From the NCBI GenBank assembly GCA_963728475.1, contig CAVSKL010000003.1, positions 372,001 through 436,000 on the forward strand: a DNA stretch of 64,000 nucleotides. The letters are read 5' to 3'. This document shows, one piece after another, positions 33,228 to 42,800 of the stretch. The notes under the pieces are model-generated. The model was given only the letters and a program-made list of their open reading frames with translations, searched no databases and was not told where the DNA came from. Both the position numbers and the translations under genes were made by a program. Origin of the DNA: CAVSKL01 sp963728475 [NCBI: Candidatus Eiseniibacteriota bacterium] (lineage in GTDB: Bacteria > Eisenbacteria > RBG-16-71-46 > JABDJR01). How positions within the stretch are numbered: the stretch's first letter is position 1; every line of letters starts with the position of its first letter.

Positions 33228-34616
33228 CTACTTCCAGACCTTCCCCAGGAACTCCCGGATCTCGGGGACGCCGCCCTGGAGCACGAGGTAACCGTCGTGG
33301 GGCTCCCTCGGGGTCATGTCGGAGGCGATGGGCGTGGTCATGAGGGTGCGGGCGGCGTCGGGGTCGCCGGGGTGGAGCCCCAGCGCCCAGCCGAGCTTGA
33401 TGTAGGCGGTCTCGGGGAGCATGTTGGCCAGCGGCACCACCCCCAGCCCCAGGATCTCGCGTCCGGTCTCGTAGACGTGCATCTGCACGAAGCCCCACAG
33501 GGTCTGGAGCGTCATGAACACCAGCACTCCCGCCTCGCGCGCGCGCTCGAGCGCCGGGTACACCTTGCGATTCACGTGGCCGAGGCCGGTCCCGGCGATG
33601 ATGATCCCCTGGTAGCCGCGCTCGATCAGGGCGTCGATCACGTCGGGCTGCATGTTGGGATAGTAATAGAGGAGGGTAACCTTCTCCTCGAACGCCGCCC
33701 GCACCGTGACCTCGCGGTCGGTGCGGCGCGGGGCGTAGTCCTGCTTGAGCGGCACGATCCGCCCGTCCTCCACCATGGCCAGCGGAATGTCGCCGATGGT
33801 GCGGAAGGTGCTCCTATACGAACTGTGCATCTTCCGCACCCGGGTCCCCCGGTGGAGGAGGTTGTACCGGTCCGAGGTCGGGCCGAACATGCAGACCATG
33901 ACCTCGGCGATCCCCCCGCGGGCCGCGGCCCAGGTGGCGTTGATGAGGTTCTGGGCCGCGTCCGAGGACGGACGGTCCGAGGAGCGCTGGCTTCCCACCA
34001 TCACGATCGGAACCGGCGGATTCTGGACCATGAAGCTCAGGGCGGCGGAGGTGTGGTGCATGGTGTCGGTGCCGTGGCCGATCACGATCCCGTCGTAGCC
34101 GTCCCGGATCGCCTCGCCGATCTTCCCGGCGAGAACGAGGTACTGCTCCGGGCCCATGTTCTCGGAGAAGACCCCGAAGAGCTTCTCGGTCTCCAGGTTG
34201 CAGATCTCGGCCAGCTCGGGCACCGAGCCGTAGAGTTCGCCGGGGCTGAACGCGGGGATCACCGCTCCCGTCCGGTAGTCGAGCCGCGAGGCGATGGTGC
34301 CGCCGGTTCCCAGGAGCTTCACCCTGGGCTTGTCCGGGCTCACCGGGAACTCCTTCTCCGGGATCTTGTAGTGGGCCTCCTTGAAGCCCTCCACGGTGAA
34401 GGAGCGGATGGTGTCGTGGCGGAGGCCCACGTTGTATCCGGTGTTGAGCTTGAGGACCAGGTGATACGGGTCCGAGGTCTCCGAGCGCGGGAGCACCAGC
34501 CCCCGGAAATCGCCGCGGTCGGTGTGCACGGTCACGATCGACCACACCGCGACCTCGAACCTCCGCATGAGGCTCACCAGGGGCTCGCGGTACCCCTTCA
34601 TCCGGTCATCGCTCAC
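33228..34616 (-). CDS. gatD: Glu-tRNA(Gln) amidotransferase subunit D, archaeal type
   Basis: 462 residues. An N-terminal beta-barrel domain (about 15-95, GDFRGLVLPRSETSDPYHLVLKL in parts) precedes an asparaginase-like body with the catalytic GTGGTIASRLDY (first Thr) and GHGTDTMHHTSAAL (Thr-Asp pair), and HSSYRSTFR. This order is specific to GatD, which frees ammonia from Asn/Gln for GatE. GTG 34616 lies inside the end of gatE (11-base overlap) with GGAGG six bases upstream, so translation is coupled. GatDE is the archaeal system for making Gln-tRNA(Gln); bacteria usually use GatCAB. Confidence 0.93.
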   Translation of the reverse strand: MSDDRMKGYREPLVSLMRRFEVAVWSIVTVHTDRGDFRGLVLPRSETSDPYHLVLKLNTGYNVGLRHDTIRSFTVEGFKEAHYKIPEKEFPVSPDKPRVKLLGTGGTIASRLDYRTGAVIPAFSPGELYGSVPELAEICNLETEKLFGVFSENMGPEQYLVLAGKIGEAIRDGYDGIVIGHGTDTMHHTSAALSFMVQNPPVPIVMVGSQRSSDRPSSDAAQNLINATWAAARGGIAEVMVCMFGPTSDRYNLLHRGTRVRKMHSSYRSTFRTIGDIPLAMVEDGRIVPLKQDYAPRRTDREVTVRAAFEEKVTLLYYYPNMQPDVIDALIERGYQGIIIAGTGLGHVNRKVYPALERAREAGVLVFMTLQTLWGFVQMHVYETGREILGLGVVPLANMLPETAYIKLGWALGLHPGDPDAARTLMTTPIASDMTPREPHDGYLVLQGGVPEIREFLGKVWK

Positions 34617-36690
34617 CGGCGTCCTCCTTCCACGTCCCGGAAAGCGTTTCGGCCAGCCGCGCCTCCACCCGGAGGGGGTCCATCCGCCCCAGGAGCGCCG
34701 GCATCACCCGGCCCATCGCCCACCGGAGCACGGTTTCCCGGCTCTTTCCCGCCAGGCCCGGGGCCCGCTCCGCGGTGCCGGCCACCAGCGCCGCCAGCTC
34801 GTGCGCCTCGGTTCCGCGCGGCCGGTAGGCATCCAGGATGCGTTCGGCGGGGACCTCGGGTTCGGTGGCGACTCGCGCCAGGACCGCGTCGAGCGCCTCC
34901 GGCCGGAACTCGCCCCGCTCCAGCGCCCGGACCGCCGGGGCCAGCCGCTCCGCCGGGGGGAGGGCGGCCGGGCGCAGGTCCCGGCGGAGCCTCGGTCCCA
35001 GCTTCGCCAGCCCCGCGGCCAGGCGACGGGCCGGCGTCCCCGCTTGCGGCGCCGCCTCGGCAAACAGGCCGGCCCAGGGCGCGTCCACCAGCCGCCGCGC
35101 CGCCGCCGGATCCAGGCCCGCCCGCACCAGCTCCGCCTCGCGCTCGAACGGCCGCCGGGGGAGCCGCTCCCGGATCTCTGTCACCCAGGCGTCGGGGATC
35201 GGAACCGGCGGGGTGTCGGTGTCGGGGTACATGCGGTCGGCCCCGGGGAGGATCCGCTCGAAACCGGTGGTGCCGTCGGGGAATGCCTGCCGGGTCTCCG
35301 CCGGCACGCCCACCAGCGCCTCCCGGGCCCGGATCAGGATCTCCCGCACCGCGGTGTCCACGTCCCGCTCCGGCCCCCACACCGCCACCACCACGTCCTC
35401 GGGGCGGGCCCGGAGCGCGGTCCGGAGCTGCTTCCACTCCGCGCTCCCCAGCCCATAGCCGGGGATGTCGGAGTGGATCAGGAACGGGCGGGCGGTGAGG
35501 CAGGCGATCACCCGCGCCCGGCCCGCGAACTCGCCGGCGAAGGTCACTCCGGGCTGGGTGCGGTGGGTGAGGAGCCCGCCGAAACCGGGGAGCCGTACCG
35601 CCGCCGCGAACTCGCCGCGGTCGAGGACGTCGCGGACCGGGGCGAAGTCGGAACGGCGGAGCACCGCGGTGGCGTCGGTCACCAGCGCCGAGGTCTCCCA
35701 CGCCTTGCCCGGATCGGGAAGGGGGAGCGCGCCGGCGGTGACTCCGCGGCGGGCCAGCTCCGCCCGGATCCTCAGGAGGTTGAGCTGGCGGAAGCCCTCG
35801 ATGTGCACCAGGCGGGGAAGGTGGCGGTGGTTGTCGACTCCCTTGATCTCGGTCCGGCGGCCGCCGGCCACCGACACGTTCACGTCCTGGCGGGCCGCGC
35901 CGGGGCCTCGGCGCACCCTGTCCGAGGCCCGGGTGATCCGGGCAATGAGGCGCGCCCCCGCCTGCAGCTCCAGCGGGGTCAGGAGTTCGGGCTCGGTCAC
36001 CACCTCGGTGAGGGGCATGCCCAGCCGGTCGGTGCGGAAGACGACGCGGTGCCCCACGTCCGAGACCTCGCGGCAGGCGTCCTCCTCCAGGGAGAGTTGG
36101 CGGATCGTGAGTTCCCGGTCCACTCCCAGGGCGGGTTCGCGGAAGGGGATGGTGCCGGCCAGGCCCATCATCGCGGTGCGCTGGAAGCCGGTGGGGATGG
36201 AGCCGTCCAGGTATTGCTTGCGCATCACGTGGAGTTCGGAGACCAGGTTCAGGTTGAAGAGCATGGAGATCTCGAGGGCGACCCGGACCGCTTCCTCGTC
36301 GATCACGAAGGGAGGGGTGTCGTCGATCTCGTAGGTGCAGACGGTACCCCGCTCCAGGAGGTAGACGATCTCCTTGTGGGTCTTGAACTCCATGAGGGCG
36401 GTGCCGTCGTACTCGCCCAGCTCACTCAAGGTGGGGCGCATGTGCCGCAGCACCTCGGCGTCGTAGTGGTCCACGTAGACCCCGGCCGGGCAACGGCAGA
36501 AGAGCTTGGTGCGGGTGCGGAGCTGCTGATGCACCTCCAGCCCCGACATGAACCCGATCGCCCGGTAGTCGCCGGCGGACAGGGTTCCGAAGTCGCGGTC
36601 GGGGAAGTCCAGCGCCGGCTCCCGGCAGGGGTTCACGTCGCTCGGCGGCTCGAGGCCGGGCGCGGGATCTTGGGGCTCGACGGCGCTCAT
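34606..36690 (-). CDS. gatE: Glu-tRNA(Gln) amidotransferase subunit E, archaeal type
   Basis: 694 residues, somewhat longer than usual for GatE. The GatB/E kinase core shows GLEVHQQLRTRTKLFCRC (about 52-69), MRPTLSE, LDGSIPTGFQRT, SLEEDACRE, VRRGPGAARQDVNVSV and GRRTEIKGVDNHRHLP. An AspRS-like GAD insert follows (about 340-470, GFGGLLTHRTQPGVTFAGEF in parts), which separates GatE from GatB, and a YqeY-like tail binds tRNA. The enzyme activates Glu-tRNA(Gln) and amidates it. I start at the ATG 36690 behind GGAGGAACCCGTTC. The frame continues upstream only because of a frameshift in the HTH gene. Confidence 0.92.
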   Translation of the reverse strand: MSAVEPQDPAPGLEPPSDVNPCREPALDFPDRDFGTLSAGDYRAIGFMSGLEVHQQLRTRTKLFCRCPAGVYVDHYDAEVLRHMRPTLSELGEYDGTALMEFKTHKEIVYLLERGTVCTYEIDDTPPFVIDEEAVRVALEISMLFNLNLVSELHVMRKQYLDGSIPTGFQRTAMMGLAGTIPFREPALGVDRELTIRQLSLEEDACREVSDVGHRVVFRTDRLGMPLTEVVTEPELLTPLELQAGARLIARITRASDRVRRGPGAARQDVNVSVAGGRRTEIKGVDNHRHLPRLVHIEGFRQLNLLRIRAELARRGVTAGALPLPDPGKAWETSALVTDATAVLRRSDFAPVRDVLDRGEFAAAVRLPGFGGLLTHRTQPGVTFAGEFAGRARVIACLTARPFLIHSDIPGYGLGSAEWKQLRTALRARPEDVVVAVWGPERDVDTAVREILIRAREALVGVPAETRQAFPDGTTGFERILPGADRMYPDTDTPPVPIPDAWVTEIRERLPRRPFEREAELVRAGLDPAAARRLVDAPWAGLFAEAAPQAGTPARRLAAGLAKLGPRLRRDLRPAALPPAERLAPAVRALERGEFRPEALDAVLARVATEPEVPAERILDAYRPRGTEAHELAALVAGTAERAPGLAGKSRETVLRWAMGRVMPALLGRMDPLRVEARLAETLSGTWKEDAGER

Positions 36691-36763
36691 GAACGGGTTC
36701 CTCCAGGCGAGACGGGCATGAACTATAGGGCCTGGGGGGCGGGGCCAGAAGGGGAAAAGGGGA

Positions 36764-37356
36764 TCAGTCGTCGTCTTCCAGCTCGATCGTGGGAAGGGGG
36801 GCGAGGACGTGGGAGTAAGCCAACCGGTGACCGCGGGACGGGTCGCGGGCGCCGTGAATGATCCCGATGACCCGGGTGATGAGGCGGTTGACCTCCTCCA
36901 GGTCCTCCGTCGAGAGCCAACCGGTGGCGCGTCCCCCCACAGGTTCCGGCGGGGCCCGTTGGGGAGAACGTCCACCGCCGCGAAGCCGGTCTCGAAATCC
37001 CGCTGGGCCATACGGATCGCTCCCCGGAGCACCCGGACGGTGGCCTGGCGCTTGGCCGGATCGTCGTGGTCGTAGAGGAGCCGCAGGCGGGGGTGAACGA
37101 CCTGGAAGAGCGCCTCCTCGCGGCGGGCGGTCCGGCGGGTCCCCCCCTCGACCAGGAGGCCCACCTCGACGAGCTTTCTCACGTGGTAGTAGAGCGAGTC
37201 GGGGGTGCGCCCCACGATCCGGGCCAACTCCCGCATCGACAGGGGAGGGGCCCCGAGGAGGACGTCCACGATCTCCTGCCGGACCTGCGAGACCAGGGCC
37301 TCGATCTGTTCGAGCCGCTTGATGGTGTAGAAGCCGTCATCTTTCTGGTGGCTCAT
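36764..37356 (-). pseudogene. ArsR-like HTH regulator interrupted by a one-base frameshift
   Basis: The N-terminal 125 codons read normally: MSHQKDDGFYTIKRLEQIE, then a winged helix with SMRELARIVGRTPDSLYYHVRKLVEVGLL and a wing. At a run of six Gs (minus strand; C at 36933-36938) the good sequence changes frame: with seven Gs it would continue LWGGRATGWLSTEDLEEV ... ITRVIGIIHGARDPS ... LAPLPTIELEDDD and stop at 36764-36766, giving a 197-residue protein. As written, the frame instead runs into gatE. Either a homopolymer sequencing error or a real mutation. ATG 37356 follows GAGGTCCC. An inverted repeat upstream suggests autoregulation. Confidence 0.78.
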
Positions 37357-37374
37357 GGGACCTCGGCCTTGACT

Positions 37375-37404
37375 CTATTGAAAATCGGGGGTAAATTTCA
37401 ACAG
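37375..37404 (-). promoter_or_regulatory. Inverted-repeat operator before the HTH regulator gene
   Basis: CTATTGAAA (37375-37383), 12 bases, then TTTCAACAG (37396-37404): a 9-12-9 repeat with a single mismatch between arms, in an AT-rich patch 18 bp upstream of the regulator ATG. Position and symmetry fit a dimeric winged-helix repressor binding its own promoter. Confidence 0.55.
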
Positions 37405-37445
37405 CGGACCTCGAGATTCCCGGCCCGAGGACACCACGGTACACA

Positions 37446-37481
37446 CCCGCCGGGGGGGGCTTCCCCCAGTCCCCCGGCGGG
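37446..37481 (-). terminator. Hairpin between M13 peptidase and HTH genes
   Basis: CCCGCCGGGGG (37446-37456) pairs with CCCCCGGCGGG (37471-37481), an 11-bp perfect stem with a 14-base loop. It lies about 190 bp past the end of the peptidase gene on the same strand and before the HTH operator. Together with the next hairpin it fills the gap 37405-37673, where I see no gene. Confidence 0.45.
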
Positions 37482-37540
37482 CGGTTTCCGAGGGTCGGGG
37501 TTTGAACGGGTTCGGGCCCAACGACTTGGGCCGCTAGTGA

Positions 37541-37575
37541 AGGGGCGGCGGTACCGTTGAGGTGCCGCCGCCCTT
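37541..37575 (-). terminator. 15-bp hairpin after the M13 peptidase gene
   Basis: Arms 37541-37555 and 37561-37575 pair over 15 positions, two of them G-T, with loop GTTGA (AGGGGCGGCGGTACC against GGTGCCGCCGCCCTT). No T-run follows. It begins 99 bp past the peptidase stop, the likeliest transcription end for that gene. Confidence 0.5.
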
Positions 37576-37673
37576 CCCTTGAGCTTCCGCCCGGAGAGCG
37601 GGGTCCGGCGCTCCCCGGGCTCCCAGCGCCGGGTCTTCATCCCCGGGCCTTTGTCCCTACCGGCCGGACCGCG

Positions 37674-39722
37674 CTACCAGATCACGCAGCGGCCTTCCCT
37701 GGCCATGGGTTCCCCCGGCTTCACCCCGAACGCGCGGGCGAACTCCGGAACGTTGGTCACGGTGCCGTCGACCCGGAACCTTGCCGGGGGATGCGGGTCG
37801 GAGGTGACCTGCATCCGCAGGTACTGGGGGCGGGAGTCGGTGGCCCAGACCCGGGCGAAACCCAGGAAGAAGGTCTGGTCGGGGGTGAATCCCTTGAACA
37901 TCGGTTCTTCCCCTCCGCCGGCCTCGGACATCCTGTAGGCGGTATAGGCCAGCTTGACCCCGCCCAGGTCCGCGATCGCCTCGCCAGTCACGAGCTTGCC
38001 CTGGACGTGGGCGTCGCCGTCCACCACGTAACCCGAGAACTGGTCGGCCACGCACTCGGTCGCCTTGTCGAACCGGGCCCGGTCATCCTTGGTCCACCAG
38101 TTCTCCAGGTTCCCGAGGGCGTCGAACTGGCTCCCCTGGTCGTCGAATCCGTGGGTGATCTCGTGGCCCATCACCGTGCCCACCGCGCCGTAGTTCCAGG
38201 CTTCCGGGGCCTGGGGATCGAAGAAGGGCGGCTGGAGTATCCCTGCCGGGAACACGATCTCGTTCATCGAGGGATTGTAGTAGGCGTTGACCGTCTGGGG
38301 GACCATGCCCCACTCGGTGCGGTCGACGGGCTTGCCGATCTTGTCCAGGTCGCGCTGGTTTTCGAACTCGCGCGAACGCATCACGTTGAGCACGTACGGC
38401 CCGCGGTCGATCTGGAGCTTGGAGTAGTCGCGCCACTTGTCCGGATACCCGATCTTCTGGTTCATCTTGGCCAGCTTTTCCTTGGCCTTGGTCCGCGTCT
38501 CCGGCCCCATCCAGCTCAACGTGTCCAGGTCGGCGGACAGCGCCCCGCGGATGGAGCGGAGGATCGCCTCCACCCGGGACTTGGACTCCGGGGGGAAGTA
38601 CTCCTTCACGAACTCCTTCCCCACCGCGAAACCCAGCACCCGGTTCTCGGTCCGCACCACGCGCTTCCACCGCTCTTGCTGCTTCTCCATCCCCATGAGC
38701 TGGCTGGCGAAGTTGAAGTCCTCATCCACGAACTTCTGGGTGAGGTAGGGCGACACCGAGGCGATGAAGTGCCACCGGAGATAGGTCTTCCAGTCCGGGA
38801 GGGCGGTGTCCTGGAGCATGGCGTTCACCGTCTTGAAGAAGTCGGGCGTACCCATGTTGACCTTGTCCGGGGTCCCCAGACCCATCCCCTGCAGGTAGGA
38901 GGTCCAGTCGAATTCGGGGGTGAGGTCGATGAGCTGCTTCACCGTCATCGGGTGGTAGGTCGCGTGGGGATCGCGCATCTCGACCGGGCGCAGGGACGAG
39001 AGGGCGAGCCGGGTCTCGATCGCCATCACCGTGTCCGCGTGCGCCCCGGCCGAGGCCTCGTCGTCCCCCAGGAGCTGGAACATCGCCGCGACGTGCTTGA
39101 CGTAGTTGTCGCGGATCTCCTTGGACTTGGGGTCGTCCTTGGTGTAGTAGTCGCGGTTGCGCAGGCCCAGGCCTCCCTGGAACGCGCCGCCGATCACCTC
39201 TTCGCTGTTCTTGAAGTCCTGCATCGACCCGAAGTTGAAGGGAGCGCGCACCCCGATCATCTGGAGGTGCAGGATCTCGGCCTGGAGGTCCTTGGCGGAC
39301 TTCATCGCGTCGATCCGGTCGAGTTCGGGACGCACCGGATCGAGTCCGGCGGCCTCGATGGCGGCGGAGTCCATGCCGCTGGCATAGAAGTCGCCGATCT
39401 TCCGGGCCTCGCTCCCGGCGGCGGCGCCCCCGTTGGCGGCGGCGTCCTCGAGGATCCGGTGCACGCGCACGGTGTTGAGCTCGTTCAGCTCGGTGAACGT
39501 GCCGAAGGACGGGAATTCGGGGGGGGTGGGATGGTTCCGGATCCAGCCTCCGTCGGCGAATTGATAGAAGCTCTCGGCGGGGGAGACGGTGGTGTCCAGG
39601 TCGGCGCGGCTGAACGCGTCGGCGGAGAGATCCTTCGGTGCATCCCCGGCGGCGAAGGCCCGGGTGCCGGCGACGAGCGCGGCACCCAGAAGGGCGAGCA
39701 AGGCAAGGTACGGTCGCTTCAT
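37674..39722 (-). CDS. M13-family (neprilysin/PepO-like) zinc metallopeptidase, secreted
   Basis: 682 residues. Signal peptide MKRPYLALLALLGAALVAG...AFA, then a long helical N-terminal domain and a catalytic domain with NAYYNPSMNEIVFPAG, the zinc motif HEITH (520-524) followed by GFDDQG, and GEAIADLGG with the third zinc ligand Glu581. The chain ends in CVIW, the CxxW terminus typical of the family. Known members cut short peptides outside the cell. ATG 39722 follows GAGGAGATC. It is divergent from the Asp-box protein gene, 170 bp apart. Confidence 0.94.
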   Translation of the reverse strand: MKRPYLALLALLGAALVAGTRAFAAGDAPKDLSADAFSRADLDTTVSPAESFYQFADGGWIRNHPTPPEFPSFGTFTELNELNTVRVHRILEDAAANGGAAAGSEARKIGDFYASGMDSAAIEAAGLDPVRPELDRIDAMKSAKDLQAEILHLQMIGVRAPFNFGSMQDFKNSEEVIGGAFQGGLGLRNRDYYTKDDPKSKEIRDNYVKHVAAMFQLLGDDEASAGAHADTVMAIETRLALSSLRPVEMRDPHATYHPMTVKQLIDLTPEFDWTSYLQGMGLGTPDKVNMGTPDFFKTVNAMLQDTALPDWKTYLRWHFIASVSPYLTQKFVDEDFNFASQLMGMEKQQERWKRVVRTENRVLGFAVGKEFVKEYFPPESKSRVEAILRSIRGALSADLDTLSWMGPETRTKAKEKLAKMNQKIGYPDKWRDYSKLQIDRGPYVLNVMRSREFENQRDLDKIGKPVDRTEWGMVPQTVNAYYNPSMNEIVFPAGILQPPFFDPQAPEAWNYGAVGTVMGHEITHGFDDQGSQFDALGNLENWWTKDDRARFDKATECVADQFSGYVVDGDAHVQGKLVTGEAIADLGGVKLAYTAYRMSEAGGGEEPMFKGFTPDQTFFLGFARVWATDSRPQYLRMQVTSDPHPPARFRVDGTVTNVPEFARAFGVKPGEPMAREGRCVIW

Positions 39723-39892
39723 GATCTCCTCGTCGGGTGAGAGGGGGCCCCGTAGGGCTTGAGGACCAGGAGGGGAAGGCCAATAATGCCCCAGATCCCT
39801 CGGGCATGGGTATGGAAATCCGAGTCGATGCACCGGGGCCGCTTCCATGGAAGGTATGTTACGAGTTCACCGCGTAACCGGGAGGATTCGCA

Positions 39893-42800
39893 TTGAATCG
39901 AACTATGCTCGCATTTCTCTTCGCGTCGGCGGTAGCGGCCGCTCCGAACGCCGCCGCGGGAAAGGCTCCCGAGAAGGGGAAGGCGGAGGAGACCGGCCCC
40001 TGGAAGGCGGCGACCTTCACCGGCCTCGCCTTCCGGTCGATCGGCCCCGCCTTGACCTCGGGCCGTATCAGCGACCTCGCGGTGGATCCCACCAACCACG
40101 ACGTCCGCTACGCCGCCGCCGCCTCGGGGGGGGTCTGGAAGACCGGGGACGCCGGCGTGACCTGGACCCCGGTCTTCGACCATGAAGGCTCCTATTCCAT
40201 CGGTTGCGTGACCGTGGATCCGAACCGGCACCTCACGGTATGGGTGGGGTCGGGGGAGAACAACAGCCAGCGAAGCGTCGCCTACGGCGACGGCGTCTAC
40301 CGGTCGGTGGACGGCGGGGCGAGCTGGGAGAACATGGGGCTCAAGAACTCCGAGCACATCGGAATGATCGTGGTGGACCCGCGTGGTTCCGACACGGTGT
40401 ACGTGGCCGCCCAGGGCCCCCTGTGGGGACCGGGGGGCGACCGCGGCCTCTACAAGACCGTCGACGGGGGGAAGACCTGGAAGCAGGCGCTGAAGGTCGA
40501 CGAGAACACCGGGGTGAGCGACATCGCGCTCGATCCGCGCGATCCCGACGTGATCTACGCCACCTCCTATCAGCGCCGGCGGCGGGTATGGACCCTGATC
40601 GACGGCGGGCCCGGCTCGGCCGTCTACAAGTCCACCGACGGCGGGGCGACCTGGAACAAGATCGACCGGGGGCTCCCCGCCGTGGATCTGGGCCGGATCG
40701 GGCTGGCGGTCTCTCCGGTGAACCCCGACGTGGTCTACGCCCTGGTCGAGGCCTCGGACGGGAAGAGCGGGTTCTACCGCTCCGAGGACGCCGGCTCCCA
40801 CTGGAAGAAGCGCTCCGACTACTCCTCCTCCAGCCCGCAGTATTACCAGGAGATCGTGGCCGACCCGGTGGACGTGGACAAGGTCTACTCCATGGACACC
40901 TTCATCATGGTGACCGAGGACGGCGGCAAGAGCTTCCACCGGATGTCCGCCCGCAACAAGCACGTGGACAACCACCTGCTCTGGATCGATCCCACCCGTC
41001 CCGCGCACATGATCAACGGCTGCGATGGAGGGCTCTACGAGACCCGGGACGGCGGGGAGAACTGGCTCTTCTTCGCCAACCTGCCGGTGACCCAGTTCTA
41101 CAAGCTGGACGTCGACAACGACCAGCCCTACTACAACGTCTACGGCGGCACCCAGGACAACAACACCCTGGGCGGCCCCTCCCGGACCGCCAGCGCCTCG
41201 GGCATCGTCAACTCCGACTGGTTCGTGACCACCGGCGGCGACGGCTTTCAGTCGCGGGTCGACCCCGCCGATCCGGACATCGTCTACTCGGAGTCGCAGT
41301 ACGGCGGCCTGGTCCGTTACGACCGCAAGAACGGGGAGCGGGTCGACATCCAGCCCCAGCCCGCGCCGGGGAAGCCCCCGCTCCGCTGGAACTGGGACTC
41401 CCCGCTCATCGTGAGCCCCCACGCCCACACCCGGATCTACTTCGCCGCCAACCGTCTGTTCCGGAGCGACGACCGGGGCGATCACTGGACCGCGGTGAGC
41501 CCGGACCTCACCCGGCAGATCGACCGCAACCGGCTCACCGTGATGGGAAAGGTATGGACCCCGGAAGCGGTGGCCAAGGACGCCTCGACCTCGTTCTACG
41601 GCACCGTGGTCTCGCTCAGCGAGTCGCCGGCGGCCGAAGGGGTGCTCTACGCGGGCTGCGACGACGGGCTCATCCAGGTCACCGAGGACGGCGGAAAGAA
41701 CTGGCGGAAGATCGAGCGCGTGGACGGGGTCCCCGACGGGACCTACGTGAGCTATCTGGCCGCTTCCCGATTCGACGGCAACACCGTCTACGCGACCTTC
41801 GACAATCACAAGAACGCCGACTTCAAGCCCTACGTGGCCAGGAGCGCGGACCTCGGCCGTAGCTGGACCTCGATCTCCGGCGACCTGCCCGCGCGCGGTT
41901 CCGCCTACTGTCTGGCCGAAGACTCCAAGGACCCGAACCTCCTCTTCGTGGGGACCGAGTTCGGGGTCTTCTTCACCGGCGACGGCGGCAAGCACTGGGT
42001 CCAGCTCAAGGGCGGGCTTCCGGTGATCGCGGTCCGGGACCTGGCGGTGCAGGCGCGCGAGAACGACCTGGTCCTGGCCACCTTCGGCCGCGGGTTCTAC
42101 GTGCTCGACGACTACACCCCCCTCCGGGGGCTCACGCCGGCTCAGCTCGAGGCCGGCCCCGCCCTCTTCCCGGTGAAGCCGGCCTGGACCTACGTGGAGC
42201 GGCGCCCCCTGGGCGGCCGGGGGAAGGCGTCCCAGGGGGACGCGTTCTACACCGCGCCCAACCCGCCCTTCGGCGCGACCCTCACCTACTACCTGAAGGA
42301 GAAGCTCCAGACCCTCAAGGAGAAGCGCCAGGCGGAGGAGAAGAAGGCGGAGAAAGCGAAGAGCAAGGCGGAGAGCGCGCCTCCGTATCCGGGGTGGGAC
42401 GAGCTGACCGCCGAGGCCCGCGAGCCGAAACCGGAGGTGCTCCTCACCGTGACCGATGAGGACAGGAACGTGGTGCGCCGGCTCACCGGGGCCACCGACT
42501 CCGGCTTCCACCGGGTGAGCTGGGATCTGCGGTATCCGCCCTCGACCCCGGTCCGCGAACCGCACGGGGGCGGCGAGGAGGAGGAATTCGGGCGCGGGCC
42601 CACCGGGCCCATGGCCGCTCCCGGACGCTACACGGTGTCCCTGGCCCGGCGGGTCGAAGGGAAGGAAACCCCGCTCGGCGAGCCGCGAACCTTCGAGGTC
42701 CGGCCGCTGGGGACCTCGACCCTGCCCCCGGCGGACCGGGATTCCCTCCTCGCGTTCGAGCGCCGGACGGCGCGCCTCCAGCGCGCGGTCCTGGGAGCGG

